64,000 nucleotides of DNA from assembly GCF_020171805.1 (NCBI RefSeq), contig NZ_JAIVAF010000003.1, forward strand, positions 1-64,000, written 5' to 3'. Made by a program: the position numbers and the translations under genes. Shown piece after piece: positions 15,163 to 24,329 of the stretch (positions within the stretch are counted from its first letter, which is position 1; every line of letters begins with the position of its first letter). The notes below the pieces were generated by a model. It was not told where the DNA came from. It saw only the letters and a program-made list of their open reading frames with translations, and made no database searches. The stretch comes from Guptibacillus algicola. Its GTDB lineage: Bacteria > Bacillota > Bacilli > Bacillales > Guptibacillaceae.

Positions 15163-17079
15163 ATGAATACACAAACAATTGAAACACTAGAATTCAACGA
15201 AATTATTGAAGCGATCAGGTCATCCGCCTTAACAAATAGAGGAAAAGAATCGATCCGGAACCTGAAGCCTTCGACGAACCAAACCTTAATCGAGAGGTGG
15301 TTAGAAGAAGTCGAAGAGGGTATTGCGATCTTGAACGTGAGTGGAAGCGTTCCGCTCCACAGTTTGAACGACATTGGTCTGCTTATAGATCAGGGGAAAA
15401 AAGGACTTTTTATTCGAGCGATTCAATTTACTGAAGTCGTTTCGTTTTTAGAGCATTGTACGAAGCTTAAGCGGTTTATGAAGGATAAAGGAACGGTCGC
15501 TCCAACGATCAGTTTGTATGCTGAGTCAATCGAGGACTTAAGTTCGTTAGAGGAACAGATTCATGCTGTGATCAAGCATGGTCAGGTTGATGATTATGCA
15601 TCAAAGAATTTGTTGAAGGTGAGAAAACAATACAGCGTGAAAAAAGAGAAGCTAAAAGAACGTCTCGAGACACTCGCAAAGAAATACGCGAAATGGATGC
15701 AGGAAGCTCGTCCAGTCGAGAAGAATGGACGGCAGACGCTTCCGATCAAACGGGAGTATCGCAAGAAGGTTACAGGGAGCGTTGTCGATCAATCGTCATC
15801 AGGCGCAACGCTTTTCATCGAGCCGAATGAATTATCGGCTATCCATGATGACCTTCAGCTCCTCGCGTTACAGGAAGAGCAAGAAGTGGAACAAATTCTA
15901 TATGGATTGACTGGAGAAGTGCTCGCTTGTGAACGCGAAATCAACATTGCGCTAGAAACGATGCATCAGTACGATATCATCTTCGCAAAAGCAAAATACA
16001 GCAGAAGAATTGATGGCAAGACGCCAGCGTTCTCAAGCGACTTTAGAATCGATATCAAAGCGGCAAAACACCCGCTATTAGGTGAAAAAGCAGTTCCGCT
16101 ATCGTTAAAAATGACGGAAGGCGAGCAAGCTCTTCTCATCACGGGACCAAATACAGGAGGAAAGACGGTAACGTTAAAAACGGTTGGGCTTCTCTGTATA
16201 ATGGCGCAGTGCGGCATTCCGATTCCGACAAAAGAGACGTCTACGCTGCCAATCTATAAACAGATTTTCGTTGATATTGGTGATGGTCAAAGCCTTGAGG
16301 AGAACTTGAGCACGTTCAGTTCTCGTATGGTTAACCTCATCGACATCTTACGAAAAGCAAACGATCATTCGTTACTTCTTTTAGATGAAATCGGTTCTGG
16401 GACGGATCCTGGTGAAGGGATGGGACTCGCAACGGCTATTCTCGATCAGCTTGCAGCCAAAGGGGCAACGATTTTCGCGACGACGCATTATAGTGAGATG
16501 AAACAGTATGCGAAAGAGAAAGATGGGTTTATCAATGGTGCGATGGAGTTCGATCTCGAGACGCTGAAGCCGACATATCAACTGTTATTAGATACGACTG
16601 GGAAAAGTCAGGCTTTTGCAATCGCTCATAAGCTCGGGTTACACCCAGATATTTTGAAGCATGCGAGCAAGATCACGTATAACGAAGAGCAGGAATTCGA
16701 AGTAGACAAAAGCGAACTTACTACTACTGATTATCAGCAGCAAGTAACGGTGAATCGCTATGGTAGAAAAACGGCGAAGAAGGAAGAGAAAGCAGAAGTA
16801 ACGCTCTTCCATCAAGGTGACAATGTGATTATTCAGGCAACAGAAGAGATGGGCATCGTGTACAAAGGACCTGATGATCTAGGGAACTATATCGTCCAGG
16901 TTCAGGGAGAGAAAAAGTCTTTCAACTATAAACGGCTAAAGCTGCACATCTCAGCAAGTGATCTCTATCCAGAGGATTACGATTTCGATATCATCTTCAA
17001 GTCGAAAGAATACCGTAAAACGAAAAAGGTGATGAGTCGGAAGTATGAGGATGGACTAACGTTGGAAGAAGAAGATTAG
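15163..17079 (+). CDS. MutS2-like ATPase without Smr domain
   Basis: 638 residues. The N-terminal part is the MutS core and clamp with a long coiled coil (about 150-265). The ATPase has Walker A GPNTGGKT (328-335) and Walker B LLLLDEIGSGTDP (404-415), followed by the FATTHYSEMK switch. After a short linker, residues about 549-596 look like the KOW-type domain found in MutS2. The C-terminal Smr nuclease-like domain of the usual 780-residue MutS2/RqcU is absent. MutS2 of B. subtilis acts on collided ribosomes, so this paralogue may be a ribosome-stress factor rather than a repair protein. The attenuator upstream supports that. AGGAGGAG precedes ATG 15163. Confidence 0.88.
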   Translation: MNTQTIETLEFNEIIEAIRSSALTNRGKESIRNLKPSTNQTLIERWLEEVEEGIAILNVSGSVPLHSLNDIGLLIDQGKKGLFIRAIQFTEVVSFLEHCTKLKRFMKDKGTVAPTISLYAESIEDLSSLEEQIHAVIKHGQVDDYASKNLLKVRKQYSVKKEKLKERLETLAKKYAKWMQEARPVEKNGRQTLPIKREYRKKVTGSVVDQSSSGATLFIEPNELSAIHDDLQLLALQEEQEVEQILYGLTGEVLACEREINIALETMHQYDIIFAKAKYSRRIDGKTPAFSSDFRIDIKAAKHPLLGEKAVPLSLKMTEGEQALLITGPNTGGKTVTLKTVGLLCIMAQCGIPIPTKETSTLPIYKQIFVDIGDGQSLEENLSTFSSRMVNLIDILRKANDHSLLLLDEIGSGTDPGEGMGLATAILDQLAAKGATIFATTHYSEMKQYAKEKDGFINGAMEFDLETLKPTYQLLLDTTGKSQAFAIAHKLGLHPDILKHASKITYNEEQEFEVDKSELTTTDYQQQVTVNRYGRKTAKKEEKAEVTLFHQGDNVIIQATEEMGIVYKGPDDLGNYIVQVQGEKKSFNYKRLKLHISASDLYPEDYDFDIIFKSKEYRKTKKVMSRKYEDGLTLEEED

Positions 17080-17187
17080 AGCGAGAAAAAAGTTTATCTA
17101 AGCCGATCACAGATGGGTAGATGTGCCCATCTTAATTCCAGAATCTCCTGATATAATTAGCTCAATTACGATGAGGGAGATAGAGGT

Positions 17188-19080
17188 ATGACGAATGTTG
17201 CGTTTGAAAAGCTCGTTAAGGAAAAGGAAATCGAAGCAAAAGAAAACCGAGCCTCCTACAAGAGGAAGGTAGCTGCATTTTCATTAATCGGATATGGCTA
17301 CCTTCTCTTGATGTTTGGCCTGATTTTAGGTTTGTTTTCATTTGCGATCGTGAACTTTGTTAGCGGATCCTTTACTTTTGGTGGGATGAAATTTGGGCTT
17401 ATTACACTAGTCTTAGGAATCATCATGACACGTGCACTATGGGTACGGTTCGAACATCCTGAAGGGGTTACCCTATCAGAAGATGACGCACCTGATCTAT
17501 TCGTAACCATTCGTGATATTCAACATAAATACAAAACCAAAACCGTGCATGAAGTGCTATTAACGAATCAATACAACGCGAGTATCGTGCAACATCCAAG
17601 ACTGGGCGTATTCGGCTGGTACAAAAACTACCTCGTCCTCGGTCTACCGCTTATGCAGGCAATGTCAAGAGATCATCTCGATGCGATTATCGCACATGAA
17701 ATGGGGCACCTAGCAAATAAGCATGGCCAATTCGGAACATGGTTGTATCGTGTACGTGAAACGTGGATCAATTTACTAGAGAAATTTGAAGAATCGGAAG
17801 TCTGGGGCGGGTTCTTGTTCAGGTGGTTTTTCCGCTGGTTTGTCCCTCGTTTTGATGCGTATTCACATGCGCTAGCAAAACAAGAGGAACACGCAGCTGA
17901 TTGTTTTTCGAGTCACTATACCGAGCCGCACGTCGTTGCGGAAGCATTAGTGGTGACAGAAATAAAAGCGTATCTTTACGATGAGTTCTGGGATAGGTTG
18001 TATGATGAAGGGCTAGAAGAAAAAGAGTGTCCTCGTCCATTTCGTCGCGTTCAGCAAGTGCTCGATTACCATGATCCCGTTCGAAACGAAAAGAGTTGGA
18101 ACAAGGCGATAAAGCGAGTAGCATCTGTTCATGATACACATCCTTCCTTAACGGAACGTCTTCAAGCGTTAACGGTCGAGATGAATGAGGTCCCATCAAT
18201 CGTTGTCACTTACCCGGCCGCAGATTTTTATCTAGAAGATAAAGATCATTTCATCGAGTTCTTTGATGATGTTTTCGTTCGAGTCGAGAAAGAAGATTGG
18301 AAAGAACGTAAGTATGAAAAACAACAAATGAAGCTAGAGCTTGAAGAGCTAGGTGCAAACTCTACACTGTCCTTAGAGGATGCGATCAAAAGAACCACCC
18401 TTTTCGAAGATGTGTACGGACCGAAAAAAGCGCTACCGGTTTATGAGCAGCTGTTAACCACCTACCCTGAAGCGAAATTGAACGTAACGGTGTTGATGGG
18501 GATTGGGAATGCTTACTTTGAAAGTGAGGATGAAAAGGGATTCGAGCCCTTGGAAGAAGCGATGAAACGAGACTACAGAGTTGGTCTCGACGCGCTATCC
18601 CTAATGGCGAACTACTATGAATCAAAGGGTCTTCATGAACAGATTCTCACTCTTGATGAACGTGCAGCTGAATGGAGCGATTTAGTAGAGAAGGCAGATC
18701 AGGAGCGAAATGAAGTTGTGGCAGGCGATCACTATGTTTTACCAGTGTTGAAAACTGAAATCGCCAGGATGATCTCTCAATACCTTCGCTTATTTCCACA
18801 AGTGCGTGTCGCTCACTTGTTTGAAAAAGTGGTCACACACTTTCCTGATCAAAAGGTCTACGTGCTCACAGTAGAACTAGAAGAATCCTATGTTAACAAT
18901 AAAAAACGAAATGAATTTATGGAACGTGTATGTGATGAACTAGAGGCTGATGAAGAAATCATCGTGCAAGTAACGAACGGAAACAGAATGATGAAAAAAG
19001 CGATTCAAACACTTCCAGAAAGTGTGATCTATGAAAAGGGGAAGAAGTTTATCGAACCTGAGATTCCGTCTGTGGGGTGA
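17188..19080 (+). CDS. M48-family membrane metallopeptidase with long C-terminal region
   Basis: 630 residues: two N-terminal membrane helices (about 32-56 and 66-82), then the HtpX-type zinc peptidase domain with HEMGH at 170-174 and a downstream EEHAADCFS glutamate ligand motif. The C-terminal 300 residues are soluble and helical with a TPR-like pattern (KKALPVYEQLLTTYPEAKLNVTVLMGIGNAYFES), a possible substrate or partner platform. It is about twice the usual HtpX length. A TATAAT box lies at 17152-17157 but its -35 is weak. It is 108 bases after the MutS2-like gene and may have its own promoter. Confidence 0.88.
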   Translation: MTNVAFEKLVKEKEIEAKENRASYKRKVAAFSLIGYGYLLLMFGLILGLFSFAIVNFVSGSFTFGGMKFGLITLVLGIIMTRALWVRFEHPEGVTLSEDDAPDLFVTIRDIQHKYKTKTVHEVLLTNQYNASIVQHPRLGVFGWYKNYLVLGLPLMQAMSRDHLDAIIAHEMGHLANKHGQFGTWLYRVRETWINLLEKFEESEVWGGFLFRWFFRWFVPRFDAYSHALAKQEEHAADCFSSHYTEPHVVAEALVVTEIKAYLYDEFWDRLYDEGLEEKECPRPFRRVQQVLDYHDPVRNEKSWNKAIKRVASVHDTHPSLTERLQALTVEMNEVPSIVVTYPAADFYLEDKDHFIEFFDDVFVRVEKEDWKERKYEKQQMKLELEELGANSTLSLEDAIKRTTLFEDVYGPKKALPVYEQLLTTYPEAKLNVTVLMGIGNAYFESEDEKGFEPLEEAMKRDYRVGLDALSLMANYYESKGLHEQILTLDERAAEWSDLVEKADQERNEVVAGDHYVLPVLKTEIARMISQYLRLFPQVRVAHLFEKVVTHFPDQKVYVLTVELEESYVNNKKRNEFMERVCDELEADEEIIVQVTNGNRMMKKAIQTLPESVIYEKGKKFIEPEIPSVG

Positions 19081-19086
19081 ATCGAA

Positions 19087-19117
19087 AGAGCTTTGAAGCA
19101 TGTTGCTTCGAAGCTCT
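19087..19117 (+). terminator. terminator after the M48 peptidase
   Basis: A 14-bp stem with one G.U pair (19087-19100 with 19104-19117), loop TGT, then a T-run. It starts seven bases after the stop codon. Confidence 0.85.
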
Positions 19118-19287
19118 TTTTTTCAGCTCGTTTTTTGTTTCCTGCTTTCAACAGTCTGAAAGTTTGGTAAACTACTATTATCAACTTTTTCCAATTGGAG
19201 AAAGCCATTCGTCTATTTTTATATCATACGAATCAGCTGTATCAAACAAATTATTGTACCATTCGAAAGAGTAGAAAGAAGGTTGTT

Positions 19288-20541
19288 ATGAGGTTTAGAG
19301 ATTTTCACAAGAACATCAAGATCCGAATCATTGAGTCATTTATAAGCCGTTTTATCGGAAGTATGATTTTCCCTTTTATGTCGATCTATTTAGCTGTCCA
19401 TTTTGGCGCGAAGATTGCAGGGATTCTATTACTTATTAACGTATTTGTAGGGATAGGGATCACATTTGTAGGAGGGTATTTTGGCGATCAGTTCGGTCGT
19501 AAGAACATGATGCTAGTTGCTGAAATCCTGCGATTAGTTGCTTTTACCACAATGATGGTATGCAATTCACCTTGGTTTGAATCAGCTTCGATCACCTTTG
19601 CCATGATGACGGTGAATAGTATCAGCTGGGGACTCGCTGGTCCTGCAAACCAGGCGATGTTGATCGATGTTAGTACACCTCCTCAGCGGAAGTTAATGTA
19701 TTCGATCACATACTGGGCAAACAACTTGTCTATCGCTATTGGAGGAATTATAGGCGCTTTTCTTTTCAAAGACTATTTGTTTCAGTTATTCATGGGACTG
19801 AGTGTATCGGCTATGGTCGTTGTGATCTTAGTCGCATTCTTCATTGAAGAAAGTCATGTACCAACTGCTTCGAACCTCAAGCCTCATCAGCATGTTCTTC
19901 AGTTGTTTGCTACATATAAAAGCGTATTGAGTGATAAGTTGTTCGTGATGTTTACGATCGCTGGCGTATTGATTCTTTCACTAGAGTTTCAGCTTACGAA
20001 CTATATAGGGATCAGGCTTAGTGAAGAAATGGAGACGCAGCAGTTTCTGTTATGGGAAATTGATGGGGTGAAAACCATGGGATTTCTTCGGAGTGAAAAT
20101 ACGATCATGGTTGTGCTTCTGATGCTATTCATTACGCGCATTCCACATAAGCTTCAGGATAAGTCTGTCCTCGTGTTGAGCTGCTTGATGTTTACTGTGG
20201 GTTACGGTGCTCTCGCTTATTCAAACAACTTGATGATACTGTTTGTGATGATGGCGGTCCTTACAGTAGGTGAAGTGTTTCGGGTGCCAGTAGAGCAATC
20301 CTACATGGCTTCCATTCCACCTGACGATGCGAGGAGTTCTTACATGGCGTTCAACGGTTTGAAATTCAATCTTTCGATGTTAATTGCTTCAGTGACAGTC
20401 ACTCTTGGGGCGATTCTACCTTCAGTTGTTATGGCATGGATGATCCTAGGTATTGGACTAGTAGGTACACTTATTTATCATCTGATCACGCCAGCTCTTG
20501 ATAAACGGAGAGAACTTGCGGAAATGAAACAGGCAGTATAG
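19288..20541 (+). CDS. MFS transporter
   Basis: 417 residues from ATG 19288, which has GAAGG upstream; an upstream in-frame start at 19195 would add a polar segment without a ribosome site. Twelve helices are visible, with the MFS loop motif GDQFGRKNMML (GxxxDRxGRR type) between helices 2 and 3. It resembles YttB/YqjV-type multidrug exporters. It is followed 36 bases later by a VOC protein, and the two may be co-transcribed. Substrate unknown. Confidence 0.88.
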   Translation: MRFRDFHKNIKIRIIESFISRFIGSMIFPFMSIYLAVHFGAKIAGILLLINVFVGIGITFVGGYFGDQFGRKNMMLVAEILRLVAFTTMMVCNSPWFESASITFAMMTVNSISWGLAGPANQAMLIDVSTPPQRKLMYSITYWANNLSIAIGGIIGAFLFKDYLFQLFMGLSVSAMVVVILVAFFIEESHVPTASNLKPHQHVLQLFATYKSVLSDKLFVMFTIAGVLILSLEFQLTNYIGIRLSEEMETQQFLLWEIDGVKTMGFLRSENTIMVVLLMLFITRIPHKLQDKSVLVLSCLMFTVGYGALAYSNNLMILFVMMAVLTVGEVFRVPVEQSYMASIPPDDARSSYMAFNGLKFNLSMLIASVTVTLGAILPSVVMAWMILGIGLVGTLIYHLITPALDKRRELAEMKQAV

Positions 20542-20577
20542 CCGAATTGACCACTAATTTAGAAAGGATGATTCAAC

Positions 20578-20946
20578 ATGATCACACCGATTTTTCGAAT
20601 CTTTGATAGTGAAAAAGCACATGCCTTTTACGTAGACTTTCTTGGTTTCCAAGTTGACTGGGAGCATCGGTTTGCGGAAAACTTGCCATTGTATGTTCAA
20701 GTTTCAAAGGATGACGCCGTGCTTCACCTTTCAGAACATCATGGGGATGCCACGCCAGGTGGTGCGATTCGAATCAATAAGATCGACCTGAAAGAGTATC
20801 ATGCAGCGATTCAAGACAAAGACTATGCCTTTGCTAACCCAAGCATTGAAAAGAAACCGTGGGGGACGATCGAAATGACGGTCCTTGATCCATTTTCTAA
20901 TAGGATAATCTTTTATGAAGAGGTTGCGGGTAGTGATGGAGATTAG
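20578..20946 (+). CDS. VOC/glyoxalase-superfamily protein (bleomycin-resistance-like)
   Basis: 122 residues with the beta-alpha-beta-beta-beta repeats of the VOC fold: FRIFDSEKAHAFYVDFLGFQVDW in the first half and WGTIEMTVLDPFSNRIIFYE in the second. The size and single-domain layout match Ble-type drug-binding proteins, which act as dimers that sequester antibiotic. Metal-ligand residues are not clearly conserved. The stop overlaps the following GNAT gene. Confidence 0.85.
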   Translation: MITPIFRIFDSEKAHAFYVDFLGFQVDWEHRFAENLPLYVQVSKDDAVLHLSEHHGDATPGGAIRINKIDLKEYHAAIQDKDYAFANPSIEKKPWGTIEMTVLDPFSNRIIFYEEVAGSDGD

Positions 20947-21442
20947 GATTGATAAACTATCTGCTCTAGATAAAGATGACTTGTTTCGATTCGAAGTTGC
21001 GAATAGAGCGTATTTTGAAGAGATGGTACCAACCCGTGGAGATGAGTATTATGAGTTTGATCGTTTTCTAGAAAGGCATAACGCTCTACTTGAGGAGCAA
21101 AGCGTAGGCCGGACGTCTTTTTACTTGATTAGAGATCGAGAAAATAACATTGTTGGGCGGATCAACTTAGTTTGTGAGGAAGAGAATCGCTTCGATCTTG
21201 GTTATCGAATCGGGCGCGACTATACGGGCATGGGGGTTGCGAAACAAGCATTGAAGCTTTTGATCGATGAGGTGAAGGTGTCTGAGATTGAAGAAGTGCA
21301 TGCGAAGACGACTTCAAATAACATCGCTTCACAAAAAGTGTTGGAAAAGAGCGGGTTCAATCGTGTTGGTCACGATGAGGAGTGTTTTAGCATGAATGGA
21401 GAACAGGTAAACTTTGTGTATTATTCTTGGAGGAATGCATGA
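20936..21442 (+). CDS. GNAT-family acetyltransferase (RimJ/RimL-like)
   Basis: 168 residues from ATG 20936, overlapping the VOC gene by 11 bases. Residues 70-110 carry the acetyl-CoA-binding region (FDLGYRIGRDYTGMGVAKQALKLLID, a GxGxA-type loop) and the C-terminal NNIASQKVLEKSGF motif of the RimJ group. It probably acetylates a small amine or protein N-terminus. Its gene overlaps the next one (ATGA), so three to four genes here are translationally coupled. Confidence 0.87.
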   Translation: MEIRIDKLSALDKDDLFRFEVANRAYFEEMVPTRGDEYYEFDRFLERHNALLEEQSVGRTSFYLIRDRENNIVGRINLVCEEENRFDLGYRIGRDYTGMGVAKQALKLLIDEVKVSEIEEVHAKTTSNNIASQKVLEKSGFNRVGHDEECFSMNGEQVNFVYYSWRNA

Positions 21443-22608
21443 AATCAGTAATTGCAGGTGAGAGGATGGAAAACATACAAATACTAAAAGGTGATCGTAA
21501 GGTGAGGTATCGTTCTGAAGAGATCGATTTGCTACCTAAGGAGTTTCAGTTATTCCTCTATTTATATGAGCGGCAAGCCCAGGTGTTTAACAGAGACCAG
21601 CTTCTCGAAGCTGTTTGGGCGATGGAAGCACCGACTGATCGAACCGTTGATGATCATGTTTACCGCTTGAGGAAAAAGCTATCTCCACTATCATCTGTAA
21701 TAACTATTGAAACGGTGAGGGGACAGGGATACAGACTTCAGGTTCAAAAGAATGTACATAGTAGTCCACTGTTACATGACGACGAAGTGTACTCCAATGT
21801 GAAGACACTTTTTCACAAATATCACCTTTATGGACAAGGCGATGCGCTTAAGCTACTCGAAGAAAACCAGGCTGTGTTTGGTTTTGAGCTCGATCTTCAA
21901 AGTAAGCTCTACCTTCGTTTTATGAAAGGCGATTTCGAGTCTTTCCTCGACACGGAGGAAGTTTCATTTTGGGAGAAATGCTACTACCTTCTTCATCTGT
22001 ATTCCTACATAACTAGTGATAAAAAGAAGAGTCTCGCTTATTTCACGAAAGCTTTGGACGCTAAAGAACTGCCAGAGCACCACCGGCTTGAAATTAGACT
22101 GTTGAACCGCTTGTCATTATTGATTCTTACAAAACAGCTTGATGAAGCGGAAAGGCTTCTTCTCAATTCAAAAAAAGAGGTACATGAACGGGAGCTTGAG
22201 GGATTCATTCCGATGCTGTTTCTAACCGAAATCTACCTCGCTTTTTTAAAAAGGGACCCTTCAGTCATTCAGACCAAAGTGGAGGAGATGGAGAAACTGC
22301 TCCTTCGGTATCCCTTCTCAAGAGAACAAGCGAGTTTTACAATCATAAAGGGTGTACAGTGTCTTACTTCTAAGAACATTGATAACGCGGAGGAACACTT
22401 TGATCAAGGAATACTCCTTTTCAAGGAAGCGAAATATGTACCAGGTATTTTGATCAGTTTAATGACGATTGTGTTTTTTGTTGAAGAGTTTCAGAATGAG
22501 TCCTTAGGAAAGCACTATCACCAAATATGGAAAAGCTATGCGGAACAATACAAGTTTGCCTCTCTTGAACGGAAGATTGAGAGCATGCTAGCGTTTCATC
22601 TTAACTAA
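21439..22608 (+). CDS. OmpR-type winged-helix regulator without receiver, helical C-domain
   Basis: 389 residues. The start at ATG 21439 (GGAGG six bases upstream) overlaps the GNAT stop as ATGA. Residues about 8-103 form the Trans_reg_C winged helix (LLPKEFQLFLYLYERQAQVFNRDQLLEAVW, then RTVDDHVYRLRKKLS and TVRGQGYRL). There is no receiver domain. The remaining 280 residues are alpha-helical with TPR/BTAD-like repeats. It probably senses a ligand or partner directly. It lies 65 bases before an MFS gene whose promoter carries a tandem repeat typical of OmpR-family sites. Confidence 0.85.
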   Translation: MKSVIAGERMENIQILKGDRKVRYRSEEIDLLPKEFQLFLYLYERQAQVFNRDQLLEAVWAMEAPTDRTVDDHVYRLRKKLSPLSSVITIETVRGQGYRLQVQKNVHSSPLLHDDEVYSNVKTLFHKYHLYGQGDALKLLEENQAVFGFELDLQSKLYLRFMKGDFESFLDTEEVSFWEKCYYLLHLYSYITSDKKKSLAYFTKALDAKELPEHHRLEIRLLNRLSLLILTKQLDEAERLLLNSKKEVHERELEGFIPMLFLTEIYLAFLKRDPSVIQTKVEEMEKLLLRYPFSREQASFTIIKGVQCLTSKNIDNAEEHFDQGILLFKEAKYVPGILISLMTIVFFVEEFQNESLGKHYHQIWKSYAEQYKFASLERKIESMLAFHLN

Positions 22609-22615
22609 AATTTCC

Positions 22616-22650
22616 CCTCTGATATTCCTCTGACATTCACTCGTTATACT
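22616..22650 (+). promoter_or_regulatory. tandem direct repeat and -10 box before the MFS gene
   Basis: CCTCTGATATTC (22616-22627) and CCTCTGACATTC (22627-22638) form a direct repeat with an 11-bp pitch, the spacing bound by OmpR/PhoB-type dimers. It covers the -35 position of a promoter with TATACT at 22645-22650. The adjacent winged-helix protein is the obvious candidate activator. Confidence 0.6.
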
Positions 22651-22673
22651 CCAAGAAAAGGGAGGTAACGGAT

Positions 22674-23945
22674 GTGAAGAAAAGGAAAACTCTTTGGAAA
22701 GATTGGAACTTTGTACGTTTTTTTGCAGCCAATACGCTTTCAAACTTTGGAAACTGGTTTGATTTTGTTGCAGTGCTCATTTTGTTTCGCTACACGTGGA
22801 AGGCAGATCCGATCATGATTGCTCTCATCCCAGTGATGTATGCGATCCCGAGTATTTTGTTAGGGCAGTTCGCAGGTGTGTTTGCGGACCGGAAGAATAA
22901 GTTACGAATTCTCATCACTTCTGACTGGATACGAGCAGGACTTACATTTTTACTTGTTTTTACTCCTTCACCACTGCTCGCATTACCCGTGCTCCTGCTT
23001 CGTAACACTGTGGGGGTTGTCAGTCTTCCCGCACAGCAAGGGCTGATGAGAAGTATCGTAGATGAAAAAGATATCATGAAGGCCGTGACGATAAACGGTA
23101 GTTTATTTCAGCTCGTGAAGGTGGTCGGTCCTCTCCTAGGAGGTTCTGTTGCAGGTGTGCTTTCGCCTGATTTTTCAATTGTTATAAATGCCGTTTCCTT
23201 TGCTATATCTGGATTGGTTTTGATGGGAATCACTTTGAAGAACAACGAGGTTGAGAGGGAAGAGCAGTCTCTTTCTATTAACGAGTCTGGATTCTTTGAG
23301 TCTTGGAAGGAAGGATGGAGGATTGTATTTCAGAGTAGAATCCTTACAGCGAGCATTCTGTTTGGGGTCGTGAGCACGCTTACCATTCAAATGATCGATG
23401 CACAGTTCGTCACATTGTTCAGTGAGGTCTTTCCAGACAAAAAGGAAATGACGGGCTGGGCGATTTCTGCGATCGGAATCGGCTCGTTACTCGTTGTACT
23501 GCTTCTGAATAGAATCGGAGCTATCTATAAGTATGGGTGGTACTTTGGTAGTGGAAGTTTGCTTATCGGAATCATGACAGGCGGGTTAGGGTTTCTTGGG
23601 GATTACAGTTTTATGGTTGTGGCAATTGGTTTTGCGTTAATCGGGGGCATCGGAAATGGGGTTATTTTTACTGCAGTAAACTATCTTATTCAAAAAGAAC
23701 CACCTAAAGATGCAATCGGACGGGTTTCAGGAATCGTGGATTCTACTTTAAGTATTTTGTTTATTGTTGGTCCTCTTCTTGGGGGAATTCTTATCGAATT
23801 GTTTGGTGTCCTAATCGCTTTCAGGTGGATTGGAATAGTTCTGACGGTGATTGGCACGGTGGGGATTCTATTTCAGGAAGTTATCTGGAAACAGAAAAAA
23901 ATCGTTGGTTCGAGTGAGGAAACCAAAAGCGGAGCGGTATTTTAA
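22674..23945 (+). CDS. MFS transporter (MefA/MFS_3-type exporter)
   Basis: 423 residues, GTG start with GGAGGT eight bases upstream. Twelve helices. The N-terminus WNFVRFFAANTLSNFGNWFDFVAVLILF and the loop FAGVFADRKNKLRILI match the MFS_3 group that contains macrolide and enterobactin exporters. The RxxxG-type motif between helices 2 and 3 is present. It probably exports a drug or siderophore-like molecule under control of the preceding regulator. Confidence 0.88.
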   Translation: MKKRKTLWKDWNFVRFFAANTLSNFGNWFDFVAVLILFRYTWKADPIMIALIPVMYAIPSILLGQFAGVFADRKNKLRILITSDWIRAGLTFLLVFTPSPLLALPVLLLRNTVGVVSLPAQQGLMRSIVDEKDIMKAVTINGSLFQLVKVVGPLLGGSVAGVLSPDFSIVINAVSFAISGLVLMGITLKNNEVEREEQSLSINESGFFESWKEGWRIVFQSRILTASILFGVVSTLTIQMIDAQFVTLFSEVFPDKKEMTGWAISAIGIGSLLVVLLLNRIGAIYKYGWYFGSGSLLIGIMTGGLGFLGDYSFMVVAIGFALIGGIGNGVIFTAVNYLIQKEPPKDAIGRVSGIVDSTLSILFIVGPLLGGILIELFGVLIAFRWIGIVLTVIGTVGILFQEVIWKQKKIVGSSEETKSGAVF

Positions 23946-24072
23946 TTGGATATAAAATGATTACTGCACCCATATAGTATTGTTGGTATTGGAAGTTGCG
24001 TGAAAATTTGTAACTAGTATGATGGTAATTTGGGAACTCTAAAGGCCAACCGTTAAGGAGGGCAAGTAAAGT

Positions 24073-24279
24073 ATGACACATGACGTAAAGTCTTCAGAAA
24101 ATCAAAGTAAAAAAGGTAAAAGTGAGAATGATAAGGAAGGGTCTGAAGGTACCACAAACCACGCCTTCAAAAGAGAACCTTGTATTTGGGATAGGGTAGA
24201 TGGATTAGGTCCGAAAGCGGTCGGCTTGATTATCTTTGGAATCATCCTTTTATTTCTAATGCTTTCGTTTTTCATATAA
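24073..24279 (+). CDS. small tail-anchored membrane protein, unknown
   Basis: 68 residues: a very polar first 45 residues rich in Lys, Glu and Ser, then one C-terminal helix (about 48-67, AVGLIIFGIILLFLMLSFFI). AAGGAGGG precedes the ATG. No family recognised. A strong terminator follows directly at 24281-24316. Confidence 0.6.
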   Translation: MTHDVKSSENQSKKGKSENDKEGSEGTTNHAFKREPCIWDRVDGLGPKAVGLIIFGIILLFLMLSFFI

Positions 24280-24280
24280 T

Positions 24281-24316
24281 AAGAAGAGAGCTTCCGGGTA
24301 TGGAAGCTCTCTTCTT
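24281..24316. terminator. bidirectional terminator
   Basis: A 15-bp perfect stem (24281-24295 with 24302-24316) with a six-base loop. It serves the small membrane gene and the converging dehydrogenase gene. Confidence 0.8.
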
Positions 24317-24329
24317 ATTTAAAGAACTC

